Part shown: one piece after another, positions 1 through 12,120 of the stretch | How positions within the stretch are numbered: the first letter of the stretch is position 1 | Layout: each line of letters starts with the position of its first letter | NCBI GenBank assembly: GCA_032158295.1 | Contig: CM063261.1 | Coordinates: forward strand, 3,286,001 to 3,350,000 | DNA from: Pycnopodia helianthoides | Taxonomy: Eukaryota; Echinodermata; Asteroidea; Forcipulatida; Asteriidae | Direction: 5' to 3' | DNA: 64,000 nucleotides | Made by a program: the position numbers and the translations under genes | The notes under the pieces: model-generated | Databases searched by the model: none | What the model saw: the letters and a program-made list of their open reading frames with translations, nothing else | What the model was told of the DNA's origin: nothing

Positions 1-70
1 TGCAATGAATACTAGCATGCGTGACTGTTACTCGATACAAGGAACATGACCAAGATGGTGATAAAAGGTC
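1..70. repeat. Fragment of an interspersed repeat (shared with 18.2-18.4 kb)
   Basis: The first bases of the window match, with substitutions, the stretch around 18325-18380: both have CAATGAATA, then a GTTACT block, then AAGGAACATGACCAAGATG. A related piece lies at 24.39-24.49 kb. The element is cut by the window edge, so its full form cannot be seen. No protein-coding signature was found in it. Confidence 0.55.
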
Positions 71-247
71 TTTTGGTCAGCATCCCCAGACCTATCTCAG
101 AAGAGGAGGAGAATTGTTTAAATATGTTTTCCCAAATCTGAGAACCGATGACTGCCCGAGTTTATGTACATTTTCACATGTGTTTAACCTTTAAATTTAT
201 AAATTAATCTCCCCTTTTTCTTTTTTGAAAACCTCTTCCTTGGCTTT

Positions 248-680
248 TTAACCCTAACAGACTAGACCCTTGGGTAAACATACTGCCCAAATCCTTCAAT
301 ATCCTTCGGATTAAAGTGGTAATAAACCTAAAGTGCCCAAATCCTTCAATATCCTTCAACTTATTGTAAGTATACATATTAGCCCAATCCTTCAAAATCC
401 TTTTGAGACAGAAGTTAGGGAGTCAAAAAATGTCAAAAAAGCCCAAAACCTTCAGAATCCTATTTTGGCTAAGCTGCATAATACATAAAACCTTCAAAAT
501 CCTCCTATGTAAAAACAGCCCGGTAGTGCAAGTCCTGCGAAATCCTACCCTAACAAAAACTCATTTTAGCCCAAAGCCTTCAAAATCCTCCTGTGTTGCA
601 GATCCCTAATAGCCCAAATCCTTCACAATCCTGCACTTTGGCAATGAGGATATTGTAGGACTTGGGTTCTTTAGGGTTAA
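248..680. mobile_element. TTAA-ended repeat built of CCCAAATCCTTCAAAATCCT units, copy 1
   Basis: The element begins TTAACCCTAA and ends TTAGGGTTAA, a 10-bp inverted terminal repeat with TTAA at the ends. Inside are about eight spaced iterations of a roughly 20-bp motif close to CCCAAATCCTTCAAAATCCT, separated by 20-45 bp. Two further copies (4448-5311 and 13603-14183) share both termini and the order of the internal blocks. This copy lacks the central block carrying GGCTCAGTCAACAGATATT. It is probably a non-autonomous DNA transposon; no coding capacity was seen. The superfamily is not established, although TTAA ends fit piggyBac-like or Kolobok-like insertion. Confidence 0.75.
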
Positions 681-3600
681 GTATTCATACAAAATATTTG
701 CAAGTCATTTTGTTTGTGTATGAAATTTATTATCAGAGACAAGGTTCTTAGGTTCTTCCCACAAGCTAACATACCGGGCCGATAAGCACAAATTTTGGCC
801 GATACGCCACCCAAATATACATATAATTCACAAAAATCGTCGTTCATTAGAATATTCCAGATTGCACAGTAGGGCTTTTATAACCAAGACAATCGCCAAG
901 TAGAAAACATTCCAACTTCCAAGGACCTCATTTCAATTCAGGGTGCTTTGGCCAAACCTTAAAAATTTGGGTCTAGAATGCCCTTTCCCCCCACCCCAAT
1001 TTTGTGTTAATCCTGGGGAGAACCATGATAGAGCTTTCAGATTGAATGTTTTGGGGATTTGTTTTACCAATTCTGTACTCTCCTAACGACAGATTGGAAG
1101 GCTAACAGTAAATTAATCTCGTTCTAGTACCATTATCTGCCCTGATAACCACAAGAGACTCATCATAAATGCACGCATAATCAACATGTCTGGCCACATC
1201 AAGCCAAACAAGAAATAATCATTACTTAGGGTTCTCTCTCTGAATCATTGTGTCCCTGGGAATTTTTTCCCCCCTTCATGAATTCAATGTTTTGCCACAC
1301 ATTTACAAAAGTCCAAAGTTCATGTTTAAACATTTTACGATGAACTACTACTGGGCTTATTCTGTTGACTGTCTGTTATTATGCTGGGTTGTCATTGCTT
1401 TTGATTGCTTCCAATTGCCGCTAGGTTTGTTTAAATCTGTATATTGTTTTGTTTATTTGGTTTTGTTCATGGTGTGAAGAGGGTTACAACAAGATTTGAC
1501 TGATTCAAAGGACAATCCGACCCTCTCTTCCTCTCTTTTTATCCACTTCTTCTTTCCCTCTACCTCAATTTTTTTTTATTGGTGCAATCTAAATTTAGGG
1601 TAAAAAAAAAAAGTTGTGGTGGAACTATCGATGGTTCACCAGGAACACTAACCAATTAATTTTTTGCGCATGGCCGTATAATATCCTGTGAATCTCGTTC
1701 TGATTACTCGCACCAACTGAATACAGCGGCTTCCCTACACACACTCACACATTTCACTGAATAAATTAGCCCTGTTTTTTTTTTAAATCCTTGTACGCTC
1801 CTGTGCCCTTGGAGCATGGGTAGAAAAATATGTCAATGCCTCGTCCGTCGTCGTCGTGTTAAATATTCACACCATGAGAATGGATACAATTATACCCAAC
1901 ATTCTGTGGGGGCCTTTATGTGGAATGTTATTTGAATAAATCAATATTTTTGCAGCGGGATGCAACAAATTTTTAGTAAAGCCTTTCTTGATTTTGTGAG
2001 CACCAATTTGTAAGATCCGTCTGTGAAAATGTCAAATGTTATAAATTTGTGTCTTTGTGTCACTTTTTTATTAGGTGAAAACAGCATTATAATTCTACTT
2101 TAATAAATTCTTTAAATAATATGAGATTTGATTGTGGATTCGAGTGTTTGAAAAAGGGTAATAATTTGATTGTTTTAAGTAAGGCTCAACAGTAGATTAA
2201 ACTGCGTTACAAATGTGTAACATTTTTATATGACAGAAGTGAAGTATTTACAGACATAGAGAGTCAAATGGAATTACTCATTGTAATTAAGTTTTTATTT
2301 TCATTTATTGAATAAGAGCGTGTATGTCCCTTTGCCTGTAGACATTAATACAGACATTTATTGAAAGTCAATTAGACAATCTATAATTAAGAAATAATTA
2401 CGGACGCGATCATTTTCGAAAATGGCTCAACAACAAATTTCTCTCTTTTTTTTTTAAAAGAGCACCAATTGCAAAGACATGTTCACCAACTCGCAAATTG
2501 AAAAGCCGACAACCGATTTCATTACGACAAATGTAATATAATAGGCATGACAAGGGAAACATCAACAACGCAGGGTCCTCTCAACTTTCCCCGACTGATT
2601 ATGAAATGACTCCATGTAGCCTGTGGGTCTTGCTCGAGAACGTCCCTAAATAATATTCAAAGCCACCGAGGACAGTGCGACTGGATTGGAGGATGAACAT
2701 GCACTGTTCCAAAAAAAAATAAAATCCCCCCTCACAGCTAAGATGTCGCCGTGTCGCTGTAAAAGATGACCTTGTTAAATTTGTACGGCCCTAGCTGCAC
2801 ACACACACAAACACTCTCTCCCCAGCACTTCGTAGGATCATGAGCTTGCAATGGCAACGGCTTGTATGCGTAGCCAGACACCGTCATCAAAGCCCGGTCC
2901 AACGCTGTAGGCAGCGACTGCATTCCCTTATTGATAACTCGCATAAAGATACAAAGGTGGGCAGAGTGGTAATGCTATCTAAATAGCTCAAGATGGGCAC
3001 AACTGTTAAACCATTGCTCCATGGTTAAACAAAGCCCATTATCATGAAATCTCTCACATACAGATTCGCCAGTAATAATCCATCAATTCAGTCCCACCCA
3101 CCACACATAAAAACAACAAAAAACATGGCAGGTTTCATTATTAGCACAGCATCAATACACAGGGTCATAGGTTACCCCCCATTTTTATCACATTATACAG
3201 TTACTATAGAAACAGATCAAGTAGTGCCCGTGAGAATGAAATTGTGTCACAGACAGGAATTCATTCAGCCTCACTTATTGACTAAACAGCATTGTTGGGT
3301 AAAATTACATACAGATGTCATTTAGAGGTTTTCTCGGACGGAAGACACTGATGGAGGATAAGTTAATTAAGTAGCGGTGGCAGCTTGCTGTCCCCAGTAC
3401 GTGAGAATGGGTTATGATTATCGTTACTAAACTACAAATTTGACTTGCACAACGAATACGTAGTAAGTAGTCACATGCATAACAAAATATCCTGTTGATA
3501 TCAAAACTTGTTTCAATAGCTTCGGGGGGGGGGGGGGGGGGAGGGAGGGACATGTTTGTGTAGTTTTGTTAAATGTAACAGTGGCTGTTCAGAGAATGTT

Positions 3601-4447
3601 TGTGGATGAAAATATACCTACAATGAAATGTGTTTTTAACACTTGCTTTTTTTTTTTCGTTTGAGGTATTGTTAATTGTCCATGTTTTTCTAAGTTGCTC
3701 GCTGCCACTGCCAGGTGTGACATCGACTGAAGGACTATGGATATTTTGCTTTTATTGTTCTTGGTCCATATGGAAATATCATCATGTCTGTTTATTACTG
3801 TATAGATATCTAAATAAATATATAATAATATTAATGATAAAACGTCGCAATGTCACTTGCTGATCACTTGCTATCACTATCAACAAAATGATTTTGTTAG
3901 TTACAGGTAGCATATATAATACAATAGGGTTTATGCATCCAAATTAAGCGTTAGCTTTTTTTTAAAACATCATTTGTAAACATCAATGACAGAAACAATC
4001 TTTCAAAGATCATAAATTCATGAAAAATTACAATAATCATCATCTACTTGGAAAACATCTTGACTTGTCTGTCATACAAATACATACAATCAAAATAAGA
4101 TGAAAAGAACAGATAGTCGGGCCTCTTTCCAAATTAACACTACTTTGTTCATCAGTGACATTAGAAACCTGATGGTGACAAAACAGCATCAGGCATAAGG
4201 CTGAGGGTTTTACACTTTCCCCAAAATCCTGTTTTGTAACTCGTATTATTTATAGCATTTCCTGTTTTGACTGAACAATTTTAATCCTCAGAATTGTCAA
4301 TAATATATTTAACACACCCTTGAGAATCCATTAGGAATCAAACGCTTCGCTTCCTTTTCACTGCAAAGAATTATTTTGTTCTTATCCATAAACTTGCAGG
4401 GAAGGTTTTGGGGGGAAAACATTGTTCATTTTTTTTATCTCACTTTC
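681..4447. other. Intergenic, no recognisable gene
   Basis: AT-rich sequence with no recognisable coding exon. It contains a 20-base poly-G run near 3523-3542 and an open minus-strand stretch at 2738-2944 whose product I do not recognise (see findings). The rest holds short homopolymer runs and nothing else that can be supported. Confidence 0.5.
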
Positions 4448-5311
4448 TTAACCCTAACAGACTAGGCCCTTGGGTAGACATACTGCCCAAATCCTTCGAT
4501 ATCCTTCAGAATAATGTTGTCATAAACCTAAAGAGCCCAAATCCTTCAATATCCTTCAACTTATTGTAAGTATACATATTAGCCCAAATCCTTCAAAATC
4601 CTTTAGAGACAGAAGTAAGGGAGTCAATCTTGTGATTTACTTTAGGGACCTTGGTGTATGATATTTGATCAATTAGGTGCTTTTATTCCTTTTTTTTGGC
4701 TCAGTCAACAGATATTTATGGTGGAGTTCGTACCACATCGCCCACTCAGATATTTAAAATCAATTCAACTTTCATATTGTTGATACCCATTGACCTATAT
4801 ATCTTACTTAATTTGGCTTATTGATATTGAAATCAATTTAGAATATTACAAAACATTACCCTCAAACAAATGGAAGTGCCCTAAGAAATTCCAAAGATTA
4901 CAATGGTGTGTTTACTAAGACTGTGTGGTGGTGATACATGTACAATAAACCACAATAAACATCCAATGCCCGGGAACCCTAACAGCACTACCAAGCAAAC
5001 AAAAAACACTTTAGTTGCCAATAATCAAACAAAAAAATATGTTGACTTTATTACAATCTCCACCCCTAAAAGCCCAAAACCTTCAGAATCATATTTTGGC
5101 TAAGCTGCATAATACCTAAAACCTTCAAAATCCTCCTATGTAAAAACAGCCTGATAGCCCAAGTCCTCCAAAATCCTATCCTAACAAAAACTCATTTTAG
5201 CCCAAATCCTTCGAAATCCTCCTGTGTTGCAGATCCCTAATAGCCCAAATCCTTCAAAATCCTCCACTTTGGCAAGGAGGATATTGTAGGACTTGGGTTC
5301 TTTAGGGTTAA
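4448..5311. mobile_element. TTAA-ended CCCAAATCCTTC-unit repeat, copy 2 (longest)
   Basis: Same termini and internal units as the copy at 248-680. It carries a central block (about 4620-5060) with GGCTCAGTCAACAGATATT. Relative to copy 3 this block is interrupted by about 300 bp of extra AT-rich sequence, probably a nested insertion or a fuller version of the element. It ends with the conserved block TTGTAGGACTTGGGTTC followed by TTTAGGGTTAA. Confidence 0.75.
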
Positions 5312-5921
5312 GGAAGCCACAAAACATCACAAACTTCAGATTAACCCTCTTGCTGTCTGACCATTCAATACCATTCAAGTGGTTTTGAATGATAGATAAA
5401 CTATGCCAGCCTGAAATATGACACCATGAGGGAATGCATGTACACAGTACACAGTCAGTTCTGTGCACAGTTAGTTCTGTGCACAGTTGTGCCACCGTAC
5501 ACAACCTTGGCAGTCAAATGGTTTCAAATGGTTGGTCAACTCACTGGAAAATGTGGCCAGGAGTCACTGACAGTAGGAGGGTTAAGAAGTGGTGACTTGC
5601 TCAAGCAAGATAACCAGCCACAACCCATGAAGTCTACATGTGGCTTTAAAATGGTTCCCCGCTTCTTGCCACGTTTACGAATAATCTCTGCTCCACCGCT
5701 CTACGAATAAGTGAAGTGGGTTACATCATTTTGAATTTATGGAATATTCTTTTAACAATAACAGGGTAATTTGTATCATCTACCGTGATTAAGGTCCTTG
5801 TCTCAAATGATGATGGTACAAGAGCGTCCTCTTTAATTAGAGAATTTAAAAACAGGGGGGCAAGGATCATGGTGTCATTTTTATGAGCATATTATAAACT
5901 GTATATATATTCATTGTATAT
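5312..5921. other. Intergenic, nothing recognised
   Basis: Includes a short local duplication of a CAGTTCTGTGCACAGTTAGT-type motif near 5455-5490. No gene, RNA or element termini were identified. Confidence 0.45.
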
Positions 5922-6325
5922 TTAAAGGAACATTACAGAATTGGTTTTTTGCTAACAAAACAGTTGCTTGCAGTATAAGCACTTTATGCAATCCACCATG
6001 TACATATACATAAACTAATGACAAACCTGTAGAAGTTTGAGATCGATCCGCCATTTGGGTCACGAGAAAATAGTGAAAAACCGATTACACATTTGCATGA
6101 AATCATATAGATTCAACAAATGAATAAAACGCTCACTGAGCGATAAACTCCAATCGGAAAATTAGTTTATTTATTTCTCATCAAATATGGCATTTCAGAC
6201 AGAAATATTTCAAGGGATGTTTTCTACTACCATCATCATTAGACCGTCTAAGTTTTATGTAAATCTGTAATAAAAAAATATATTTTACAAGTTTTTTTCT
6301 CACCAATTCTGTAATGTTCCTTTAA
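5922..6325. mobile_element. MITE with 23-bp perfect inverted termini, copy A
   Basis: The left end TTAAAGGAACATTACAGAAT... is repeated exactly in inverse at 6303-6325, giving a 23-bp perfect terminal inverted repeat that includes TTAA at both ends. A second copy in the opposite orientation lies at 8194-8704. The interior carries TTTTCTCGTGACCC-type and GAGCGATAAACTCCAATCG-type blocks shared by both copies. It is non-coding and non-autonomous. The TTAA boundary suggests a piggyBac- or Kolobok-type element (inference). Confidence 0.9.
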
Positions 6326-6989
6326 GTATGACTTTTATCAGTCACTACATATGAAACCTGATCCCACTCCCAAGGAGGGAATAAATTATTTCAAATCTTC
6401 AATGTGAGATTGCGAGTCTTTCATCTGGACTTCAAATTTGCATTGTTAAATTCTTAGATTTAAAAGACAAATATCCACATCCTGTTCCCAGTTTATTCTC
6501 AAAACGCAACTTGATCTGGGGTCCATACTCAGGGTTCTGCCCAGGATTTCTTTAGTGGTGGAAAAACGTTTCCCTGGAAACCATTGCGAGATGGATCAAT
6601 TACACAGTAGATCATAAAAATATACTCAAATCGACAAGGTACTCAAAGTTAATGGCTTCGGATACCATTTTTACTTGTAAATACCCAATTTTACATATCT
6701 TTGAAAACCTTTGAAAGGAAATTGCAAGTGTAGTTTAAAAATTTGGAAAATGTGTGGTGGTCGGAAACAGAGAAAATTCTGCCAGTGGTGGTTGGGGAAT
6801 CCTGAGTGCCGGGCGGGTTTTTCGGCACCGACCACTGTGGGCAGAACCCTACATGCTATCAAATTCATAATTCCATTTTATTTTGTTAGTGTCTACACAG
6901 GTGTAAATATAATTTTAAAGAGCCCCCTTTTCTCTATCTGTCTGAATGCCTGACATCGATGTGAATTTGGTGACGGCGAGTGATATCAA
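6326..6989. other. Intergenic, nothing recognised
   Basis: AT-rich spacer between two MITEs. Around 6530-6860 two related pieces (CAGGGTTCTGCCCAGGATTT and GGGCAGAACCCTACATG) face each other, probably the arms of another decayed inverted-repeat element with ends like AGGGTTCTGCCC. No coding exon was identified. Confidence 0.45.
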
Positions 6990-7332
6990 CAGGGCTCGAA
7001 TTTGGGGGGAAAATCCACAAGACCACAGGACTTGTATCTCAACATTTTTACTGGACCAGAAATAATTTTACAAGACCAGATTCAAACAGAGAAAAGACTT
7101 CCTTGCACAGTTTAACTTGCATTTAATTGAACAAGCACTAAGACATATAAGAGAAGATTTACCTCAATTTGTCTTTAAGGGTATTACGTATATTTTGAAT
7201 CATTACTCAAAGTCAACATTGTTTTTTAATTGAAACCACAAGACTGCCGGACTTGTCCGGTCATGAGTTTACTTGCCCAATGCTAAAATCACTGGCCTCG
7301 GGCCTGCGGTCCAGTGTCAAATTCGAGCCCTG
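6990..7332. mobile_element. hAT-like MITE, CAGGGCTCGAATTT termini, with target duplication
   Basis: Starts CAGGGCTCGAATTT and ends AAATTCGAGCCCTG, an exact 14-bp inverted terminal repeat. The flanking 5-bp direct repeat ATCAA is an evident target-site duplication. A second copy at 51603-51995 has the same termini and its own 5-bp duplication (GCACT). CAGGG-type ends resemble hAT elements, but hATs usually duplicate 8 bp, so the superfamily is tentative. A decayed partial relative lies near 8085-8170. Confidence 0.88.
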
Positions 7333-8193
7333 ATCAACCATATCTAGGCCTACTCATAAATCAAATCCAAAACATGTAAAAGTCAAAATCACATCAAGAG
7401 ACAAAGCTGCTCAATTTATAACTCCGACAGATCATCTGTAAAAATTTACAAATAAACTACCTCCGACATTAAAATCACACCGACACTCGCGCAGTGGCGG
7501 GTCTTAGAGCAAGTTTGCCAGTATTAATTACGTGAGAAAATGTAACACGGTAACAGACGCTAGATCAAGGCATTATTAATGTGTTGCTATGACGATATGT
7601 CATTTGTTTACTCAAGGTATATGTTCTATTGAACTGGTACTCAATTAATGCACTTTGTTTCCCGTTCAAAATTAACATCTAGGAAGGGGGGGTTACATTA
7701 TGGTGGTCTTGGTCTGTGGCATGTTCTATAAGATCTTCGGCTGGGACTTAGTCAGAATAGCTCAACAATTGGCTAACGATTTACGTGCCCTACACTTCAA
7801 CTAACAGGAAGCCCCGACACTAGTTGAACAACATTCACAAGCAAAACTTAAAAGATATTTTCGTTTCAAATTTAATAATTTAATACTTCTCATGTAGAAA
7901 CATTACTAAAAGAGTGATGTGAAATGTTTTATTCTTATCAAATGTTATTTGTTTTTAGTTTTTCGGGTTAGTTTTTTTTTGTGATGGTGAGAGAGTTATT
8001 TTCTCTTTTACCTTTAAATTTTGCATATTGTAGAAAGGAAAAACCAATGCAATTCTTATAAGAACCAAATCCAATAATGCAGGCTCAAGTCGGGGACAAA
8101 TCCACAAGACTGCAGGGCTTGTAGCTCAAACATTCTGTTGCACCAAAATTCTTTTAGGAGACCAAAATCAAAATAAGAAAAACATCTAAGCAG
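7333..8193. other. Intergenic, with a decayed hAT-like fragment
   Basis: No gene recognised. Around 8085-8170 the sequence ATCCACAAGACTGCAGGGCT and its surroundings echo the interior of the hAT-like MITE at 6990-7332, without intact termini. Confidence 0.4.
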
Positions 8194-8704
8194 TTAAAGG
8201 AACATTACAGAATTGGTAAGAACAAAACTTGTAAAATATACTTTTTGATCACAGATTTACATAAAACTTACATGGTCTAATGATGATGATAGTAAAAAAC
8301 ATCCCTTGAAATATTTCTAGGTCTGAAATGCCATATGTGATGAGAAATGAATAAACTAATTTTTCGATTGGAGTTTATCGCTCAGTGAGCGTTTTATTCA
8401 TTTGTTGAATCTATATGATTTCATGCAAATGTGTAATCGGTTTTTCACTATTTTCTCGTGACCCAGATGGCCGATCGATCTCAAACTTCTACCTAGGTTT
8501 GTCAGTTTATTCATTTGTTGAATCTATATGATTTCATGCAAATGTGTAATCGGTTTTTCACTATTTTCTCGTGACCCAGATGGCCGATCGATCTCAAACT
8601 TCTACCTAGGTTTGTCAGTTTATGTATATGGTGGATTACATAAAGTGCTTACACTGCCAGCAACTGTTTTGTTAGCAAAAACCAATTCTGTAATGTTCCT
8701 TTAA
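8194..8704. mobile_element. MITE with 23-bp inverted termini, copy B, with internal duplication
   Basis: Same family as 5922-6325 in the opposite orientation, with identical TTAAAGGAACATTACAG termini. It is about 107 bp longer because an interior segment is duplicated head to tail: 8393-8505 and 8506-8618 are near-identical 113-bp units. Confidence 0.9.
8393..8618. repeat. 113-bp tandem duplication inside MITE copy B
   Basis: Two adjacent units each begin TTTATTCATTTGTTGAATC and end TAGGTTTGTCAG. By eye they are essentially identical, whereas copy A carries one unit. The duplication therefore postdates divergence of the two copies. Confidence 0.9.
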
Positions 8705-10193
8705 AATAAACAAGGGGTACGGTGGTAGAATCCCGAAGAAAGATTGCTTTCAAGTTTGTAAAATGGCTTGATAAGTCTTGATATTTGCACGATTTAATTT
8801 CCCCGCGATAGTTCACTACATTAAACAAACACCATGCACTTACCACACGGTGCTACATTTATATTGCGACTGTGAGGTACAACACCACCGTAACGTTCGG
8901 TTACGGCCAGTTGTCTATTGCACACACACAACATATCATGTATTTTTTACAGTACAATACAGCAGGTCCAAAGTCCAAGCTTACCGACAGCCTGCATGCT
9001 CTGATTGGCCGTTGATAGTTACCATATTCATAAGAAAGCTTGGCTAGACTCCGACTCGGTACACTTTCATGAGCTGAGTAAAAAATAGCTGCAAAGTGTG
9101 GTGCAGGCCTGCTGATTCTGTACTATACAACGCCTTGGATTAAGGCTATTCAAATATCAACAACTTTTGCTGATAGAGGGCCTAGCATGTGATGCGGGGC
9201 AGAGTTCATTGAGTTTTTTCCCCAATGTGCGTCCTCAAACACTGACCCTTGAATCACAAAAATTTCAGTACAAAAGTTCTATAAAACTGATGCTCAAATC
9301 AAGAATCCATGGAAATAAGATCAAAATCGTCCAAACATGCTATTTGTGAACTTTGCTTACCTGTTTTGTTTTGGGGTTGGGGTGGTGTTGTTTTTTGGCG
9401 GGTGGGGGGTGGGTTAAGCTTCAAAAATTGTGTACATGTCGGCAAGTGAAAAAAACTTGCGGGGAAATTATAACTTTGGTTGACTCATCTGGCCAGCGAG
9501 TGAAAAAAAAGTTAAGGGAAACCCTTACGTAACTCCAAACCCAAATTCATTTCACCATTCATCACACCTGACGCATTCATCATTTTTCAACAAAATTTAC
9601 CCTCTGTAATTCGGGGATGCCATTATCAGCCCAACTGAATTGTGGTCCTTCAAATGAGGTCATTTAACGTTCCATGGTCTGCTAAGTAAACACACTGGAA
9701 CTTTTTGTTAAGATAGTCTGAAGTATTTACTCTGTGTGATAACTACCATTACTTGACTTAAACTTGTTGAATAGAAATAAGGTTGAACAAACAGAATGGT
9801 AAACAAACATTTCCTGTAGTGACTATTCTACAAAAAAAATTGTTTTTGTTCTACATTATACTACAAAGGACCATGCACACAGTATGCATTTTTTTTAACA
9901 GTTGATAGGGGTTAATAATATTATTGAATGTGAATTCATGTTAAAATAAATTGCAGTTGAAACAGGTTCATGTTTTTTAAAGGGTTTCCCATACATGCAC
10001 AACAACCTCATCTTGCACAGTTCAAAAGTCCACCTGTAATGTGTATTAATAGACTAGCCATCTCTGTCTGTACACACAATCTGCATCTAATATTGATCTA
10101 GACCACACATTACACCCAGCACAAACCTGTATTACATTTTGTATTACTTTGTAGAGGTCTACAACATATGTATAACAATGTAACACATTAATG
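8705..10193. other. Intergenic, nothing recognised
   Basis: Unique-looking AT-rich sequence with a GT/GGGT-rich patch near 9370-9415. No coding exon, RNA gene or bounded element could be supported. Confidence 0.45.
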
Positions 10194-10590
10194 TTAAAGG
10201 TAGGGTAGATTGGTTTTTGTCAACATTAAAGGCTTGTAGTTGTACAGGAAAAATTATAAAGAAAGATACAATAAAAGTCATGTAAAAGTTTCTGAGAAAA
10301 CAGCAATGGTATTTTCATAAGAACATCAATTCCAATAGCAACAGGGAATAAGAATGACATCTGTGGACTCAACATTTGCCAACAGACACCAACCCTTACA
10401 AATCTGAGAAATGATTCATGCATGAATTGTTTTTCAGATTCAAATGTTTTGGGGTGAAAAGTTATTCAAACCCATATTACTTCCAAGGGAATCCTTTCTC
10501 AAAATAGTTTATACTATTATTACAGCTAGAGTGCTTCTCACCAAGTAAGTTTTTAGGTTCATAAATTTTTTGAGTAATTACCAATCAATG
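10194..10590. mobile_element. MITE of the TTAAAGGTAGG family, older copy
   Basis: Begins TTAAAGGTAGGGTAGATTGG and ends near GAGTAATTACCAATCAATG. The interior aligns by eye with the better preserved copy at 35345-35795: the AAACAGCAA block, a central ATTCATGCATGAAT palindrome, TTTTGGGGTGAAAAGTTAT, GAATCCTTTCTCAAAATAG and CTTCTCACCAAGTAAGTTTT. It is non-coding. Confidence 0.75.
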
Positions 10591-11500
10591 ACTCAACATT
10601 TCAGTCAAGAAATAGAAAGTATTTACATTCATGAAGAGACTATGAATTCCACCTTCAAAAACTAATTAACAAGGAAAATACAAATTCTCAGCTGCCTCTT
10701 TGGACCACGATTTTTAAATTTCAAATGAGAGACCAATTCATGCATCTTAATTTGTATTTCTAAAACTTGCCAGACACTACTTAAAAAATCAGTGTTTTTA
10801 CCAACTATTTCACATTGAAGATTGTCCATAAATTGACAATTTGGGTTTAATCTGATGAAATAACACAACTGCAGTGTGAACACGATTAATTCATTATATT
10901 TTATTCACAAATCCTCAAGTCCAAAATCACCATAAGAAATGGGTAACGTTTTCACAAAGTACAAATTCTACCACTATTTACATACTCAAACACTTCACAT
11001 GATGTTTAATGTATAAAGTTATGTAAAAAAGTAGTATATGCCTTTTTAGATAATTTGCTTGAAAGGGGGTGTGGGAAGGGAAGGGTGAACAAACTCTGCT
11101 GGAATGTATGTTTACCATTTAAAAAACATGTCTTGTCAATATTTCAGTTAACAGATTGAGTCATAAAAGGGTACAAGGTAAGTTGGTGATTAATTAGTGC
11201 ATAGGCACCACACTAAAAGACACAACCTTCAATGTCATAGCACTTAGTACGGTTCCCAGACTCATTTTAAAGCGAATCATGCATACACGGAAATGAGACA
11301 GGAAGAAGGTCGTCCCCACTTGCCAGTTGTGCTTCCTGTGAAAGGGGGGGGGGCAGTTTGAGACAACCTCAAACTCTACTGAACTGAATCAGCGTCGTAC
11401 ATAGAATATCATCCATCATGCGAAAATAATATTTGGGTGTGGACTACACTGACGCTATGTAAGACATTACCAACGATGACTTTTGACATTCTAGTCTAAG
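10591..11500. other. Intergenic, nothing recognised
   Basis: AT-rich. Contains a G-rich run at about 11343-11352. No gene seen. Confidence 0.45.
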
Positions 11501-11640
11501 CAAGAGACCTTAGGAATTGACATCATCCCACGGACAGCTTTAAACAGGTAAAACGATGAAACAAGGACACACACAGCCATACACAGTGCACAGAATGGGC
11601 AAACGAGCGACCTCCATTTGACCTCTACCTGAGGGGATCC
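11501..11640. mobile_element. Decayed MITE of the AATAGACCTTATGCA family
   Basis: Matches in order the copy at 31183-31363: AGACCTTA near the left end, a TGACATCAT remnant of TGACGTCAT, GGTAAAACGATGAAACAA, GAATGGGCAAACGAGC, TTTGACCTCTACCTGAGGG. The right terminus is lost. Confidence 0.6.
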
Positions 11641-12120
11641 TAGCCCAGTGGGGATTCCATATTGCTGGAACAAGCAAGTGGGTTTATTTTAAATAATTAA
11701 ACTCTAAATTCTTCTTTGAGCCCCCCCTCTCTCTCTCTCTTTTAAGTCCATGTAGACCAACATGAAATGTTCTACAAGTTTTTAATCCCATTTCATTTGG
11801 TTCTCACAGTGGCACTAGCCCCATTACTTATCTCAAGGATAGCTTGAAACACCTGTCCATTTAAGACCCATGTAGTTCCATTCAAGAAGTCAGCCTATCA
11901 CACATAGGAACAATGCACTATGTTACAATAGAGGGCTTATCTCTTTGTACTTGACAATATCTGGAGTCTCTTATAAGAGGTGCACAGTTATGTGAGTTTC
12001 TTAAATGGTCAATAATCCAAGCGGAATTTCAGTAAATGCCAGGTGAAAACCACCATCCAGATCCAGGTAGCCCCCAACTAAAATTGACGGAGTGAATGGC
12101 CATATATATCAAATTCATCC
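11641..12120. other. Intergenic, nothing recognised
   Basis: Contains a CT-rich microsatellite near 11725-11742. No gene or bounded element. Confidence 0.4.

Noticed and set aside
248..680. CRISPR-like array of regularly repeated 20-bp units
   Set aside because: Units are degenerate, spacing is irregular, the whole block recurs elsewhere with the same spacers, and the host is eukaryotic.
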